A stretch of DNA of 64,000 nt, taken from the NCBI GenBank assembly GCA_938003875.1, contig CALKWO010000156.1, positions 22,839 to 86,838 on the forward strand. The letters run 5' to 3'. Both the position numbers and the translations under genes were made by a program. The notes beneath the pieces are model-generated. The model had not been told where the DNA came from. It did not search any database and was given only the letters and a program-made list of their open reading frames with translations. Of the stretch, positions 26,359 to 35,045 are shown one piece after another. Origin of the DNA: an uncultured bacterium (GTDB taxonomy: Bacteria; Planctomycetota; Uabimicrobiia; Uabimicrobiales; JABWCH01). Within the stretch, counting starts at the first letter, position 1, and each line of letters starts with the position of its first letter.

Positions 26359-27030
26359 ATGACTCAACTCACAAATTCCTATGCCCTACTGGACAACACC
26401 ATCAAACCGCAAGTCCATCTCAAAATTCTTCAGACTTCCAGCCAACCGGTGACGGAAGAAAAAGCAGAAGCGGGCAAAATTTATAACACCGTTACCCAAG
26501 AAACAAAAGATTACCTTGATCTTCTGATTCTGGGAGTAAGACGCGAATTTCGCGTATGGAGAGATAACCAAAAAGGTTTGGCAAAATACCCGGAATGGGC
26601 AAGCGATGATATGAATACGCTGATACATCTCAACCCGGAAACCGGACAAAAAATCAGTGAAGAACCTTTGGAGCAAAGCGAGCTTTGGCTTAATCGTTTC
26701 GACAATCCCCTCGCTCAAACACAGTACTGCTTTTTAGCCGCTCTTTCTGATAATGCCACTCCTGTTACCTTTCGGATTCATGGGTTAGGTGTGAAGCCAG
26801 CCAGAAATTTTCTCAATCAGGCTCGATACAGCAAACGCCAACTCTACGAGTTTATCACCCGGCTCAGCGTGGAAAAACAGAATACCAGCTTTGGTCTGAA
26901 ATACGTTCCTCGCCTCGAAATTCTGGATACTCCTATGCCAGAGAAATACAACCCAGAAAGAGCTTCCGATGTATGCCAGGATTTTATAAACCAAAGCTCT
27001 CCCCCTGCTCGAAATAAAGTACTACAGTAA
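26359..27030 (+). CDS. Putative ssDNA-binding-type protein, homologue of the 52.1-kb gene
   Basis: 223 residues, starting MTQLTNSYALLDNT. The segment GKIYNTVTQETKDYLDLLIL, followed by RREFRVWRDN, aligns by eye with GRFLNTITGEERDKLENIVL and KRTTGRVLFPKD in the protein at 52062-52931. The two probably share a domain seen in phage/plasmid proteins handling single-stranded DNA. The later part (GVKPARNFLNQARYSKRQLY) differs. No catalytic motif is visible. It is followed by an intrinsic terminator at 27066. Family likeness is my reading only. Confidence 0.5.
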   Translation: MTQLTNSYALLDNTIKPQVHLKILQTSSQPVTEEKAEAGKIYNTVTQETKDYLDLLILGVRREFRVWRDNQKGLAKYPEWASDDMNTLIHLNPETGQKISEEPLEQSELWLNRFDNPLAQTQYCFLAALSDNATPVTFRIHGLGVKPARNFLNQARYSKRQLYEFITRLSVEKQNTSFGLKYVPRLEILDTPMPEKYNPERASDVCQDFINQSSPPARNKVLQ

Positions 27031-27065
27031 ATGGTACTCACTCCGGTTCACGGTCAGTTGTATAT

Positions 27066-27101
27066 GAGAGGCTCGGCTCCATGCCAGCCTCTCTTTTTTT
27101 T
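27066..27101 (+). terminator. Intrinsic terminator
   Basis: GAGAGGCT and AGCCTCTC form a perfect 8-bp stem with a 12-base loop, followed by eight T residues. It lies 36 bases after the gene ending at 27030. Confidence 0.85.
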
Positions 27102-27115
27102 ATAACTTCTATTCT

Positions 27116-27307
27116 ATGAAAACATCCATTGCACCAACTCCTGCTCAAAAGAGATACTTCATCGCACTTGTGGAAAATTTGTTTCCTTGCGAACAAACAC
27201 GCAATTTTTACTACAAGATGATGAAGGGACTTACGAAAGCCGAAGTCAGCTACGAAGTACAAAAACTTCGCAGTCGCCTCGCCCGAATACAAAAAACGCT
27301 ACGTTGA
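27116..27307 (+). CDS. Small hypothetical plasmid/phage protein
   Basis: 63 residues. The layout TPAQKRYFIALVENLF near the start and GLTKAEVSYEVQKLRSRLAR at the end resembles small mobile-element proteins of the DUF3072-like kind (TxxQ...LTKxEAS..I..L). It starts 15 bases after the T-run of the preceding terminator, without a ribosome site. Function unknown. Confidence 0.5.
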   Translation: MKTSIAPTPAQKRYFIALVENLFPCEQTRNFYYKMMKGLTKAEVSYEVQKLRSRLARIQKTLR

Positions 27308-27345
27308 AAAGCGTTTTTTCTTTATATTTTTTTACACTCATTTTT

Positions 27346-27807
27346 ATGCACTGCTTATATTTCGTTATCTTCAATCGGGAAGATGCAGAGAATAGCCACC
27401 AAGCACGTTTACATGCTGAAAATACCTTATTGAATGAAAATTTCTCTATTTCGGAGGGCTTCTTCGGTAGAGGAAGAGCTGATTGGTTTGTTATTGGCGG
27501 AAGATGGTCCGGAGTGCTGAAGCGAATTTTGCTCGGATTATCTTCTGATAACAAAGAAAAATTGGAAACGACATGGAAAAATGCCGGGATAAAAGAGCCG
27601 ACCCCTTACGAAAGAGATGATTGCCAATCTCTAGGTTACGAAGATGACGCCATGATTATTGATCAAAAACTTTTCGATGGATTGCAAAAAATGTATTCCG
27701 ATGTCGAAATCTACGACGCTAATGATTATCGCGAAGATACTCTCTCCGAATTTTCCGCTGAAGAATTGATCGGGCATTGGATTGTGGTGATTGATTACTA
27801 TCGCTAA
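27346..27807 (+). CDS. Conserved-looking hypothetical protein of mobile elements
   Basis: 153 residues. It contains RADWFVIGGRWSGVLKR and ends with LIGHWIVVIDYYR. A tryptophan-rich GGRW motif of this type occurs in uncharacterised proteins of phages and plasmids. The ATG at 27346 is chosen because it follows the T-rich leader TTTATATTTTTTTACAC; an upstream in-frame extension overlaps the previous gene. It is acidic, with no membrane segment. Confidence 0.55.
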   Translation: MHCLYFVIFNREDAENSHQARLHAENTLLNENFSISEGFFGRGRADWFVIGGRWSGVLKRILLGLSSDNKEKLETTWKNAGIKEPTPYERDDCQSLGYEDDAMIIDQKLFDGLQKMYSDVEIYDANDYREDTLSEFSAEELIGHWIVVIDYYR

Positions 27808-27869
27808 CGTTTGTCTGCGATCACACTATCTCAGACGATTTTTGACTCGTTATTTTTTAAATTTACCCC

Positions 27870-30800
27870 ATGCAACTTCAACTCAGTTTATTCGATTATC
27901 GTCCAGAATATCCTCCGGCTTCCGAGGTGATCCAAATCCTTCCTGAACCTACCCAAGAACCTGAGATAAAGAGATATATATCGAATTACCAGGCTCGCAT
28001 TTTTTACGATGTGCCTCAATATTCCGGTTCTGTAGAAAAGCGTAAACGGATGAACCAGTCTGCCCTGGAATCCGATGATCCGGCCTTCATCTACCAAAAC
28101 TATACCGGCTTAGGCGGGTTACACGGGTTGGAGTTCCAAGATTTCGGAAATTTCCACGACTACACACAGGCCAAACAGGATTTTGAAGGTGGACAGTTTT
28201 TCACCCCTGCCGAGACAGCTCGATTTATCGTCGAGATGCTGGAAATCGAGCCGAAAAAAAACGTGGCTGATCTCTGCTGCGGGATGGGACAATATTTCAA
28301 CTACCTCAAGGACTGCAAGCTTTACGGAGTTGAGCTGGACGAGAATGCCTGCGAAATCTCCAAAAAACTCTATCCCCAGGCGCATATAGAGTGCGAAGAC
28401 ATCCGCTACATGTCCCATATCCCTCCCCAGGATTACATTGTCGGAAATCCGCCTTTCAATCTGGTTTGGGAGAACGGCCGCCATGAATTGAGCAGTAGCG
28501 CAGGTAAGCTTTTATCTCAGGATTTGTATATCCATGCCTGCCATTCTTGTCTCAAGGAGGGAGGATTTATAGTATTTATCTGCCCCCAAACGTGGTTAAA
28601 TGACGAACTGAGAGGCGGTAAAGTCAAGGCTTTCATTGATGAACATCTTGTAAAAATCTTTGAAATCACTCTTCCAAAAAATTTGTTCGTAGGGGTCGGT
28701 GTCGAAAATTTTTCGACCAAGATTCTGGGCTATCAGAAAAAACTCCCAGAAGAAATCTTGGAGTATGAAGTGTTTGCAGCTCCGTATCAAGACGCTTTAA
28801 AAAACTGGCGGGAATCTGAAACCTATCAGCAATTCAGCTTCAACAAAAGACGGGCTTTCATGTACCAGGCAGAACAGAAACACCGCTATTATTTCCAAGA
28901 AAAAGCGGAATTGGATGAAAAAGAATATCTGGAGCGGAAATATCGAAAATACCTTTACGAACTCAAACGTACTTTTACTGATAAGGTTTCCAAAGCCGAG
29001 TCGATGAAAAACCAAATCGAAACCGCAGAAAAACCCGAATATATGGATTGGGTGGAATGGCAGGAAAAACGGCCTACGCTGGATAAAGTCCTGTCGAGGA
29101 TGAAACGCTGGATCAAGGGAAAAGAACCCCGCAACCTCATCCGCTTGGTGAAAACCCAAAGCAAGATCAAGCTGAAAGGGTATTCACAAAATGCCATTCG
29201 TGCCCTACGCCAGATGGGAATTGCTATTGAGTGGAGTCTGAACAAGCTGATCCATGCCGAGTACTGGCAGGAGGAATGGGATTCGTTCCAACATAGCCTG
29301 GCACAAATGAAGATCGGCCCCATTTTCTACCGCACCAAGGAAAAGCATGTCCCTATCGCATTCCTGAATTTTTCGGCTCAGAAGTATTTTCAGCGAAAAC
29401 ACGCCCAAGTACGAAAGCTTCGGGTCAATATCTCGAAGCTCGAAATACCCGAATATACCCGAGCCAAACTCGAATCCATGCAACTGGGCGATAAAAAGCT
29501 CCTTCCCCATCAGGTCGAAGATATTGGTAAAGCTATCCAAAAACCGTGCGCTTTACTCAACTGGGAAATGGGAACCGGAAAAACGCTATCCAGTATTGCC
29601 TGGAGCAAGCTGAAAACTGGCAAAACTTTGGTCGTAGCACCTTCGCTCCTGATCCGCAAGACCTGGCAGGAAGAACTCAATGGAATTGGAGAAACATCAT
29701 ACCGCGTCATAGAGTCCTTCCACGATATTCTGGACGGCCCAACGGAAAGCTATATTCTCATTTCTCTCGAACGATTGCCCAAGTATTACAGGCATCTGAG
29801 GAAAATCCGATTCCATAATTTGATTCTTGACGAGAGCGACAATATCAAGAACGGCGGTGGTTGTCGGGCTAAGGCAGTAAGCGCAATCGCCAGAAAGATT
29901 CCCAACAAGTTGATCCTTACCGGAACATTCACTCGTAATAATGCTTCGGAAGCCTATCCTCAGCTTGCCCTGCTCCTGAACAACTCTCCTGCCATGCTTT
30001 GCGAAGTTCCAAAAATTTTGGAATACGACAGGCTGGAAAAGGATTACGTGGAGAGAGACAACCCAATCTATCATCTTCCTTATCCCGCTTATGGCGGAAA
30101 CGCGGTCTTCCGTAAAAACTTCTCGCCCAAGAAAACCACGGTATTCGGTGCGAGCAAGACAAACCAGGAACTTTACAATAAATCAGCACTCGAACGATTG
30201 ATCCAAACTGTTCGGTTACGCCGCCGGTTCAATGAAATCAAGCCCAAAGATGTCACTTATGACATCCAGCAGATCACCGTTCCCATGAATGCATCGGAAA
30301 TCAAGGTTTACAACTATATCTTCGACGAATTCGTGCGCATTATCCAGAAAATGTATGAGAAGGATCACGATGGTAAAGTCTCCAAGATGCTAGTCATAAT
30401 GCGCCAGATCGTCGCCCTGCTTCAGGGTTCCAGCCATCCTTGGACTTTCCCGCAATACGATGGGCCGGAAATCACTTCCAAGATGAGCAAGGTCATCGAA
30501 ATCATCCGTGCCAACCCTGGCAAAAAAGTCATGTTCGGCTCGCCCTGGAAAGCTACCGCCCAAAAATACGCCCAGGTACTTGCCAGCGAATTCAAGGTCA
30601 TCCATCTCGAAAGCGAGCTTTCAATCAGCAATCGAAATAAGCTGATCCAGGAATTCCGCCAGGGAGACAGCCAGGTACTCGTCTCCACGATTGGTGTTCT
30701 CAAGGCGGGTATCAACCTTCCTGAGGCAAATTTTGTCATAACAGACAGCTATCCATGGAATTATGCACAGCTTTCCCAATATTTCTTCCGGGCGATCCGA

Positions 30801-31082
30801 CTCAATGCTAAAAACCATACCCAGGTTTACTGCCTTTCCGCTGAAGGAAGCTTCGATACCAATGTTTTCAACCTGATGTTGGCTAAAGAAAAAGTCAATA
30901 CCTTCATCCAGGATGGCCTCGAAGTGGATACCAAGGAAGTCGCAGGAAATTTCGGAGTAAACGAAGACATGTTAGCATGTGCTATTAAAATGACACAAGA
31001 AAAAACCAATGGTAAAGTATGTTCTATCATTACTTGGGGAGATAGCAAAGTATCGGATGAAGTGGCAAGAGCGGAGGAATAA
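27870..31082 (+). CDS. Adenine methylase-SNF2 helicase fusion
   Basis: 1070 residues. Residues ~110-290 are an N6-adenine methyltransferase: ADLCCGMGQYFNYL (motif I), LYGVELDENA and GNPPFNLV (motif IV, about residue 192). A helical linker (~300-540) follows. Residues ~545-1000 are a superfamily 2/SNF2 helicase: LLPHQVEDIGKAI, Walker A NWEMGTGKTLSS (~560), Walker B LILDESDN (~653), SAT-like LTGTFTRNNA, KVMFGSPWKATAQ, VLVSTIGVLKAGINL and QYFFRAIRLN. Such fusions occur in plasmids and phages, and in antirestriction proteins of the DarB type, where they modify or translocate along incoming DNA. A partial copy of its 3' end lies at 31.7 kb. Confidence 0.85.
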   Translation: MQLQLSLFDYRPEYPPASEVIQILPEPTQEPEIKRYISNYQARIFYDVPQYSGSVEKRKRMNQSALESDDPAFIYQNYTGLGGLHGLEFQDFGNFHDYTQAKQDFEGGQFFTPAETARFIVEMLEIEPKKNVADLCCGMGQYFNYLKDCKLYGVELDENACEISKKLYPQAHIECEDIRYMSHIPPQDYIVGNPPFNLVWENGRHELSSSAGKLLSQDLYIHACHSCLKEGGFIVFICPQTWLNDELRGGKVKAFIDEHLVKIFEITLPKNLFVGVGVENFSTKILGYQKKLPEEILEYEVFAAPYQDALKNWRESETYQQFSFNKRRAFMYQAEQKHRYYFQEKAELDEKEYLERKYRKYLYELKRTFTDKVSKAESMKNQIETAEKPEYMDWVEWQEKRPTLDKVLSRMKRWIKGKEPRNLIRLVKTQSKIKLKGYSQNAIRALRQMGIAIEWSLNKLIHAEYWQEEWDSFQHSLAQMKIGPIFYRTKEKHVPIAFLNFSAQKYFQRKHAQVRKLRVNISKLEIPEYTRAKLESMQLGDKKLLPHQVEDIGKAIQKPCALLNWEMGTGKTLSSIAWSKLKTGKTLVVAPSLLIRKTWQEELNGIGETSYRVIESFHDILDGPTESYILISLERLPKYYRHLRKIRFHNLILDESDNIKNGGGCRAKAVSAIARKIPNKLILTGTFTRNNASEAYPQLALLLNNSPAMLCEVPKILEYDRLEKDYVERDNPIYHLPYPAYGGNAVFRKNFSPKKTTVFGASKTNQELYNKSALERLIQTVRLRRRFNEIKPKDVTYDIQQITVPMNASEIKVYNYIFDEFVRIIQKMYEKDHDGKVSKMLVIMRQIVALLQGSSHPWTFPQYDGPEITSKMSKVIEIIRANPGKKVMFGSPWKATAQKYAQVLASEFKVIHLESELSISNRNKLIQEFRQGDSQVLVSTIGVLKAGINLPEANFVITDSYPWNYAQLSQYFFRAIRLNAKNHTQVYCLSAEGSFDTNVFNLMLAKEKVNTFIQDGLEVDTKEVAGNFGVNEDMLACAIKMTQEKTNGKVCSIITWGDSKVSDEVARAEE

Positions 31083-31123
31083 AGCCAGAAGAAGATTGTT
31101 CTTTATTTTTTTACTTTCACACA

Positions 31124-31348
31124 ATGCCCAAAAAATTTTTCCAGTGCCCCCATTGCCACAAAAAAATATCGGACATCAAAATCGAACGGAAAAACTGTAC
31201 CTTATGGTATGCCTACCAACTATCCTCTTTAGATTGGAATTTACTGGATAGCGAGGTATACGACAGCTACGATGTTTACCATTGTTGGGAATGCGGTGAA
31301 GAAATCAGTCTGGAAGATTTAGAAAAACAAGGTTTCAACATTCTTTGA
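31124..31348 (+). CDS. Small zinc-ribbon protein
   Basis: 74 residues with two pairs of cysteines: FQCPHCHKKI at the start and HCWECGEEI 50 residues later, a probable zinc ribbon. The middle is rich in Tyr, Leu and Ser. The ATG follows TTTATTTTTTTACTTTC with no ribosome site. It lies between the helicase and another small gene. Function unknown. Confidence 0.55.
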   Translation: MPKKFFQCPHCHKKISDIKIERKNCTLWYAYQLSSLDWNLLDSEVYDSYDVYHCWECGEEISLEDLEKQGFNIL

Positions 31349-31384
31349 AAAGAATGCCTATTTTATTTTTTTAACTATATTACT

Positions 31385-31600
31385 ATGAAACAGAAACATC
31401 AATATCCAGAGCATGAAAAATTAAAAAAGGTTGAGGATGCCAGCAGGATCATCAGCGAATTTTTAGAATTTTTGGAAGGAAAGAACCTCGGTATCAGCTC
31501 TTTTCAGGCAGAAAGCTTGCTTGCCGAATTTTTCGGTATAGATATTCAACGCCTGGAACAAGAAAAAGAGGATATGACCGCCCGACTTTCTGAGGGCTGA
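31385..31600 (+). CDS. Small helical hypothetical protein
   Basis: 71 residues, acidic and helical (KKVEDASRIISEFLEFLEGK, then SFQAESLLAEFFGIDIQRLE). The ATG follows the leader TTTTATTTTTTTAAC. No family is recognised. Its position after T-rich leaders matches its neighbours and supports expression. Confidence 0.45.
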   Translation: MKQKHQYPEHEKLKKVEDASRIISEFLEFLEGKNLGISSFQAESLLAEFFGIDIQRLEQEKEDMTARLSEG

Positions 31601-31685
31601 TCCAATGTTTTAGCATTTTTATCTCTTTACCTTTCCTTTCTATGGAAACATTATCCAAAACTCAAAATTCTCCTCTTCCTTCCAG

Positions 31686-31892
31686 ATGCTCGCCAAAGAA
31701 AAAGTCAATACCTTCATCCAGGATGGCCTCGAAGTGGATACCAAGGAGGTTGCCGGAAATTTCGGAGTAAACGAAGATATGTTACAATGCGCTATAAAAA
31801 TGATCCAAGAAAAAACCAATGGTAAAGTATGCTCTACCATCACTTGGGGAGATAGCAAGGTATCGGATGAAGCTGCACGGGCGGAGGAGTGA
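31686..31892 (+). pseudogene. Duplicated 3' fragment of the methylase-helicase gene
   Basis: The translation (MLAKEKVNTFIQDGLEVDTK through WGDSKVSDEAARAEE) repeats the last ~68 residues of the protein at 27870-31082, with few changes, and the DNA is likewise near-identical. An upstream ATG at 31642 is in another frame and stops early, so no intact protein results. The duplication is partial: the helicase core is absent. It points to recombination or slippage between element copies. Confidence 0.85.
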
Positions 31893-31904
31893 GACGTTTT
31901 ACGG

Positions 31905-31941
31905 ACGGGAGGTTGCTGTTATTAGTTTCCTCCCGTTTTTT
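31905..31941 (+). terminator. Intrinsic terminator
   Basis: ACGGGAGG and CCTCCCGT form an 8-bp perfect stem with a 16-base loop, followed by a T-run. It lies just after the duplicated helicase fragment and directly before leader copy 4. Confidence 0.85.
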
Positions 31942-31975
31942 AGGAAGCCTCTTTGAGGGTGATTTTATTTTTTTA
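31941..31975 (+). promoter_or_regulatory. T-rich leader motif, copy 4
   Basis: GGAAGCCTCTTTGAGGG then TGATTTTATTTTTTT, between an intrinsic terminator and the gene at 32029. Its place after a terminator suggests it belongs to the downstream gene. Confidence 0.6.
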
Positions 31976-32028
31976 TAACCAAACTAGCATGTATACCTTA
32001 CCTATTTTACTTCTTTTATCCACTTTTT

Positions 32029-32313
32029 ATGAAAAACCTCGACCAAATCAAAGCATTACCTCTGAACAAGCGAACCATAGACGAAGAATACCAGCTTGCC
32101 CGGCATGAACAAAGGCAGCCACTATGTATTTTCTGCGGGAAACCTCTTCGAATAGAGCAAGCTTTGGATGTATATGCCACTTGGGATTGGGATGAAGATA
32201 CCAAAAAGTATGTCAGGGATGAGGAGATAGGGAATGCCTACAAACCCTGCTGTAGCGAATGCGAGCATGAAGATTGGGATTTTACCGAAGCCCTGCCTTT
32301 TTCTGTGGGCTAA
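32029..32313 (+). CDS. Small zinc-ribbon-like protein
   Basis: 94 residues. Cysteine pairs occur in PLCIFCGKPL and, 40 residues later, KPCCSECEHE, probably binding one zinc. The N-terminus (LDQIKALPLNKRTIDEEYQL) is helical and the rest acidic. The ATG at 32029 lies after a T-rich stretch; an earlier ATG at 31989 is in another frame. It is one of three small zinc-ribbon proteins in this run. Function unknown. Confidence 0.55.
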   Translation: MKNLDQIKALPLNKRTIDEEYQLARHEQRQPLCIFCGKPLRIEQALDVYATWDWDEDTKKYVRDEEIGNAYKPCCSECEHEDWDFTEALPFSVG

Positions 32314-32331
32314 TATTTTATCTTTTTCAAT

Positions 32332-32571
32332 ATGACTATCAAACAACGATCCATCGAAGAAATTCGACGGGATTTACAGCAAGCAAAGGATCTGCTCAAA
32401 GATGTTCAGGAACGAGGGAATGCTGCAATCTGTAAAGAGGACTTAGAAATGGGATATGATGCCGATTTTTATCTCCATAAATGTCCCATGCTACGATGTC
32501 ATGTTTCTCATTACCAGCATGAATTGGCAGAAGCTACCCGATGCGGAGTTCAGCCATCTCTTTTTGGCTGA
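32332..32571 (+). CDS. Small hypothetical protein
   Basis: 79 residues, beginning MTIKQRSIEEIRRDLQQAKD. A long N-terminal helix is followed by a Cys/His-containing piece (YLHKCPMLRCHVSHYQHELA). It could bind a metal, but no standard motif is complete. It follows the previous gene by 18 bases behind TTTTATCTTTTTC. No family is recognised. Confidence 0.45.
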   Translation: MTIKQRSIEEIRRDLQQAKDLLKDVQERGNAAICKEDLEMGYDADFYLHKCPMLRCHVSHYQHELAEATRCGVQPSLFG

Positions 32572-32696
32572 TTTAATCTTTCTCGGAAAAAATTCTGGCA
32601 AAAGCATTTTTTCCGATATAAAATAAAATGATCGTTCTGAAGCAATGAAGAACGGTTGATCTGTCATGGTTATTTTTATTTCCTAATTTTTTTCGC

Positions 32697-33242
32697 ATGT
32701 GCCACACAGCTACGCATTGTCCCACGTTTCGTTCAGCGAGCGAGAAGCAAGTGAAGATGATTATTGCTTTGAGCTGGCAGCTTCGACCTTATTATGATTA
32801 TCGTGAGTGGTCGAAATTACGCACGACAATCTGGGAGATTCTGACTCACAACACCATGCAGAAAAGCAATTGTCTGATCCGACAAATGCTTTCTGCGACC
32901 CAAGAAAAACAAAAACAAAAGGCGAAAATCATCTGGTACCGTATGGATTATAGCCTGGATAGTCCGGCATGGCAAGCAAATCTCCAACGCTTGGCAGCCG
33001 TTCTTTTCCCGGACGATTCGGAAGAGTTGGACGAGGAAGGTGAAACTTCATGGAACCGTCTCAAAAACCGTATCGAACAGGCAGAAATGCAACGGGTACA
33101 GGAGTTAGTGCCGGATGAATTCGAAAACGACGACAGGTTTGCTAAAGCAGAGGAAGAACGATGGAGCATCGGGAAGCCTCGGTACGAAGAGATGATCCAG
33201 GGGATCGAGTTCCTGGAACCAGTCGTTGGAATTGATTGTTAG
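32697..33242 (+). CDS. Hypothetical protein
   Basis: 181 residues. The first part has ATHCPTFRSASEKQVKMIIA and a Trp-rich stretch (LSWQLRPYYDYREWSKLRTT). The second half is very acidic (FPDDSEELDEEGETSWNRLK, then PDEFENDDRFAKAEEERWS). The ATG lies after a T-rich leader with no ribosome site. Upstream, TGGCAA and TATAAA about 15 bases apart near 32603-32630 may be a promoter. No family is recognised. Confidence 0.5.
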   Translation: MCHTATHCPTFRSASEKQVKMIIALSWQLRPYYDYREWSKLRTTIWEILTHNTMQKSNCLIRQMLSATQEKQKQKAKIIWYRMDYSLDSPAWQANLQRLAAVLFPDDSEELDEEGETSWNRLKNRIEQAEMQRVQELVPDEFENDDRFAKAEEERWSIGKPRYEEMIQGIEFLEPVVGIDC

Positions 33243-33352
33243 TGAATTCCACAAAACCTTGACAGACAAGGCTTCTCGTCGAGAGAGGCACACTTCTTAG
33301 GCTCAGGTTATACCTGGACCTTTGTCTTTTTTAGGTCGGAATTAAAAGAGAG

Positions 33353-33375
33353 AAGAGGGTGATTTACACCCTCTT
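33353..33375. terminator. Hairpin at the end of the minus-strand small membrane protein gene
   Basis: AAGAGGGTG and CACCCTCTT form a 9-bp perfect stem; on the minus strand CTCTCTTTTAATT follows. The stop codon of the gene at 33364 lies inside the hairpin. It may terminate transcription from both sides. Confidence 0.65.
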
Positions 33376-33609
33376 GGCGGTGGGCTTTTCATTCTTAGCC
33401 ATTCCCAGGAGCTTTTTTAACTCTTGGACAGGCATGTCGAATTTCAAGCTTCTCCATTGGCCACTCGCATCTTTCCATGACAGACGGGTGCAAGTCTGGC
33501 CGTGTCTCTTCCAGGCATGTTTGTGCAACTCACTCTCCTGCCGGTATGTCCAGAACAGTAGCCCGACAAGAAGAACAGTTACAAAAAAAGCCCAAATCCA
33601 TGTCAACAT
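33364..33609 (-). CDS. Small membrane-anchored protein
   Basis: 81 residues with one N-terminal membrane helix (WIWAFFVTVLLVGLLFWTY, about 4-22) and a basic cytoplasmic tail of about 55 residues. It is one of the few minus-strand genes in this plus-strand run. It ends in a terminator hairpin. No ribosome site is evident. No family is recognised. Confidence 0.5.
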   Translation of the reverse strand: MLTWIWAFFVTVLLVGLLFWTYRQESELHKHAWKRHGQTCTRLSWKDASGQWRSLKFDMPVQELKKLLGMAKNEKPTAKRV

Positions 33610-33708
33610 ATAGGTTGGGTTAAAAAATAGAAGAGTATTCGGTCTATCATTGCTTCAAGGCCGAATGCTTTATTATACAGTATTTTTACAGATTTCCCGA
33701 TATAAAAT

Positions 33709-33735
33709 TTGACAAAAAATTTTTTCTTTTATAAT
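33709..33735 (+). promoter_or_regulatory. Sigma-70-type promoter giving a nearly leaderless transcript
   Basis: TTGACA at 33709-33714 and TATAAT at 33730-33735, 15 bases apart, both match consensus exactly. The start codon is at 33745, only nine bases after the -10 box. Transcription would begin about three bases before it, so the mRNA would be almost leaderless, which fits the missing ribosome site. Confidence 0.65.
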
Positions 33736-33744
33736 CTAAATACT

Positions 33745-34317
33745 ATGAATATCGAAGCTTTGATTGATTTACTTCATCATGGGCAAATACGAAAAACAGG
33801 CGAGCCGTACACCTCGCACCTCTACGCTGTCCGGGATATTTTGATCCAAGAGGGAATTCGCGATAAAGCCATTTTGGAATCTGCCTTGCTCCACGATGCA
33901 TTGGAGGATAGCGATATTACCAGGGAATACCTGGCCTTATGGTTCGGTAATCAAGTAGCGGGAATTGTGGATACAGTTTCTAAGTGTTCTTACTGGCATA
34001 CTTCTTTTTGCAAAATGAAAAGCAATCTCCACGAGATGCAGTCAGCCTGGATCAAATACCCGGAAGCCATCCTTATTAAAATGGCGGACAGACTGCATAA
34101 TCTGCGGACGATCCAAGGATTGCCTCCCCATAAATGGCCGCTTTATCTGGAAGAAACAAAAGTATATCTCCTTCCTTTGTTTTCTCAAATCATGAATAAC
34201 AGACTGATCCAATGCCTGTCATTTTTTATGGCTATGAAGAGTCTTTTGTTAAAAATCCAAGAAGAAACAAGCAAGATAGAAATAATCATTAACCATCAAA
34301 TACCATGCTTAAAATAG
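33745..34317 (+). CDS. HD-domain hydrolase of the RelA/SpoT (Mesh1-like) type
   Basis: 190 residues, a stand-alone HD domain. Motifs run in order: GEPYTSHLYAVRDIL, ALLHDALEDSDITREYL (HD pair and ED), and ILIKMADRLHNLRTI (Asp and surrounding helix), as in (p)ppGpp hydrolases. The synthetase domain of full-length RelA/SpoT is absent, so it is a small alarmone hydrolase candidate; other nucleotide pyrophosphates are possible. It overlaps the next gene (TrmB-like) by 13 bp, so the two are probably coupled. A near-consensus promoter directly precedes it. Confidence 0.8.
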   Translation: MNIEALIDLLHHGQIRKTGEPYTSHLYAVRDILIQEGIRDKAILESALLHDALEDSDITREYLALWFGNQVAGIVDTVSKCSYWHTSFCKMKSNLHEMQSAWIKYPEAILIKMADRLHNLRTIQGLPPHKWPLYLEETKVYLLPLFSQIMNNRLIQCLSFFMAMKSLLLKIQEETSKIEIIINHQIPCLK

Positions 34318-35042
34318 ATTTACCCAATCTGGCCAAACTGTTACATTTAGAAATGCTCCCTACGGAGGTGTATATTTCTTTGCTCATTCATGGCGAGTTG
34401 ACCAGGAGTCAGCTCAAAACCTTGATGAGTAAAAAAGATGAGGAAATTCAAGCAAGTCTCGATAGATTATTAGAAAGAAATATGATTGTCATGGTAGGAA
34501 ATTTAGAAGAAGAGATGTACGAGGTGACTTCTTTTGATCTTTTGGAAGAAGAAGTAGAAAAGCAAAAAGAAGCTCTGTCCGATTTGAAAAAATTTGTGAT
34601 TTACCAATCGTTGAGGCCGGAGAAACTAGGGGTTTTGACCTTCGATGGGCTGGAAGGAATCCGCAATGTTTATCTGGAAGTCCTGGAAGAAGCATTGAAA
34701 ACCAAGCAAAACATTTACGCCATAGAGAATAATCAGGCGAATGCCAGAATCGGGAACCAATTTTTCGATGAGTATATTCAAAGACGTACCGAAAAAGGAA
34801 TCAAGGCGTATATCTTGAGTCCTTATACTGCCGAAGATAAGGAATACCAAAACAGATTTCAGAGTCCTTTTACCAAAATTAAACTGCTCAAAAACTTTCC
34901 GATCAATGCCAATATCAACATTGTTGGAAACCTGGTGATGTCCTTTTCTCTCAATCCACCCCAAGGCACACTCCGAAGGAACAAAGCGGAAGCGCAGACA
35001 TGGAAAGAAGTTTTTCAGAAATTGTGGCGTAGGAAAAGTTGA
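34305..35042 (+). CDS. TrmB-family transcriptional regulator
   Basis: 245 residues. An N-terminal winged helix (EVYISLLIHGELTRSQLKTL then LLERNMIVMVGNLEEEMYEV) is followed by a coiled-coil (EEEVEKQKEALSDLK) and a C-terminal phospholipase-D-like sensor fold (VLTFDGLEGIRNVYLEVLEE through INANINIVGNLVMSF). This order is typical of TrmB-like regulators, common in archaea and candidate-phylum bacteria. It overlaps the HD-hydrolase gene and may control it. The inducer is unknown. Confidence 0.75.
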   Translation: MLKIDLPNLAKLLHLEMLPTEVYISLLIHGELTRSQLKTLMSKKDEEIQASLDRLLERNMIVMVGNLEEEMYEVTSFDLLEEEVEKQKEALSDLKKFVIYQSLRPEKLGVLTFDGLEGIRNVYLEVLEEALKTKQNIYAIENNQANARIGNQFFDEYIQRRTEKGIKAYILSPYTAEDKEYQNRFQSPFTKIKLLKNFPINANINIVGNLVMSFSLNPPQGTLRRNKAEAQTWKEVFQKLWRRKS

Positions 35043-35045
35043 AGC

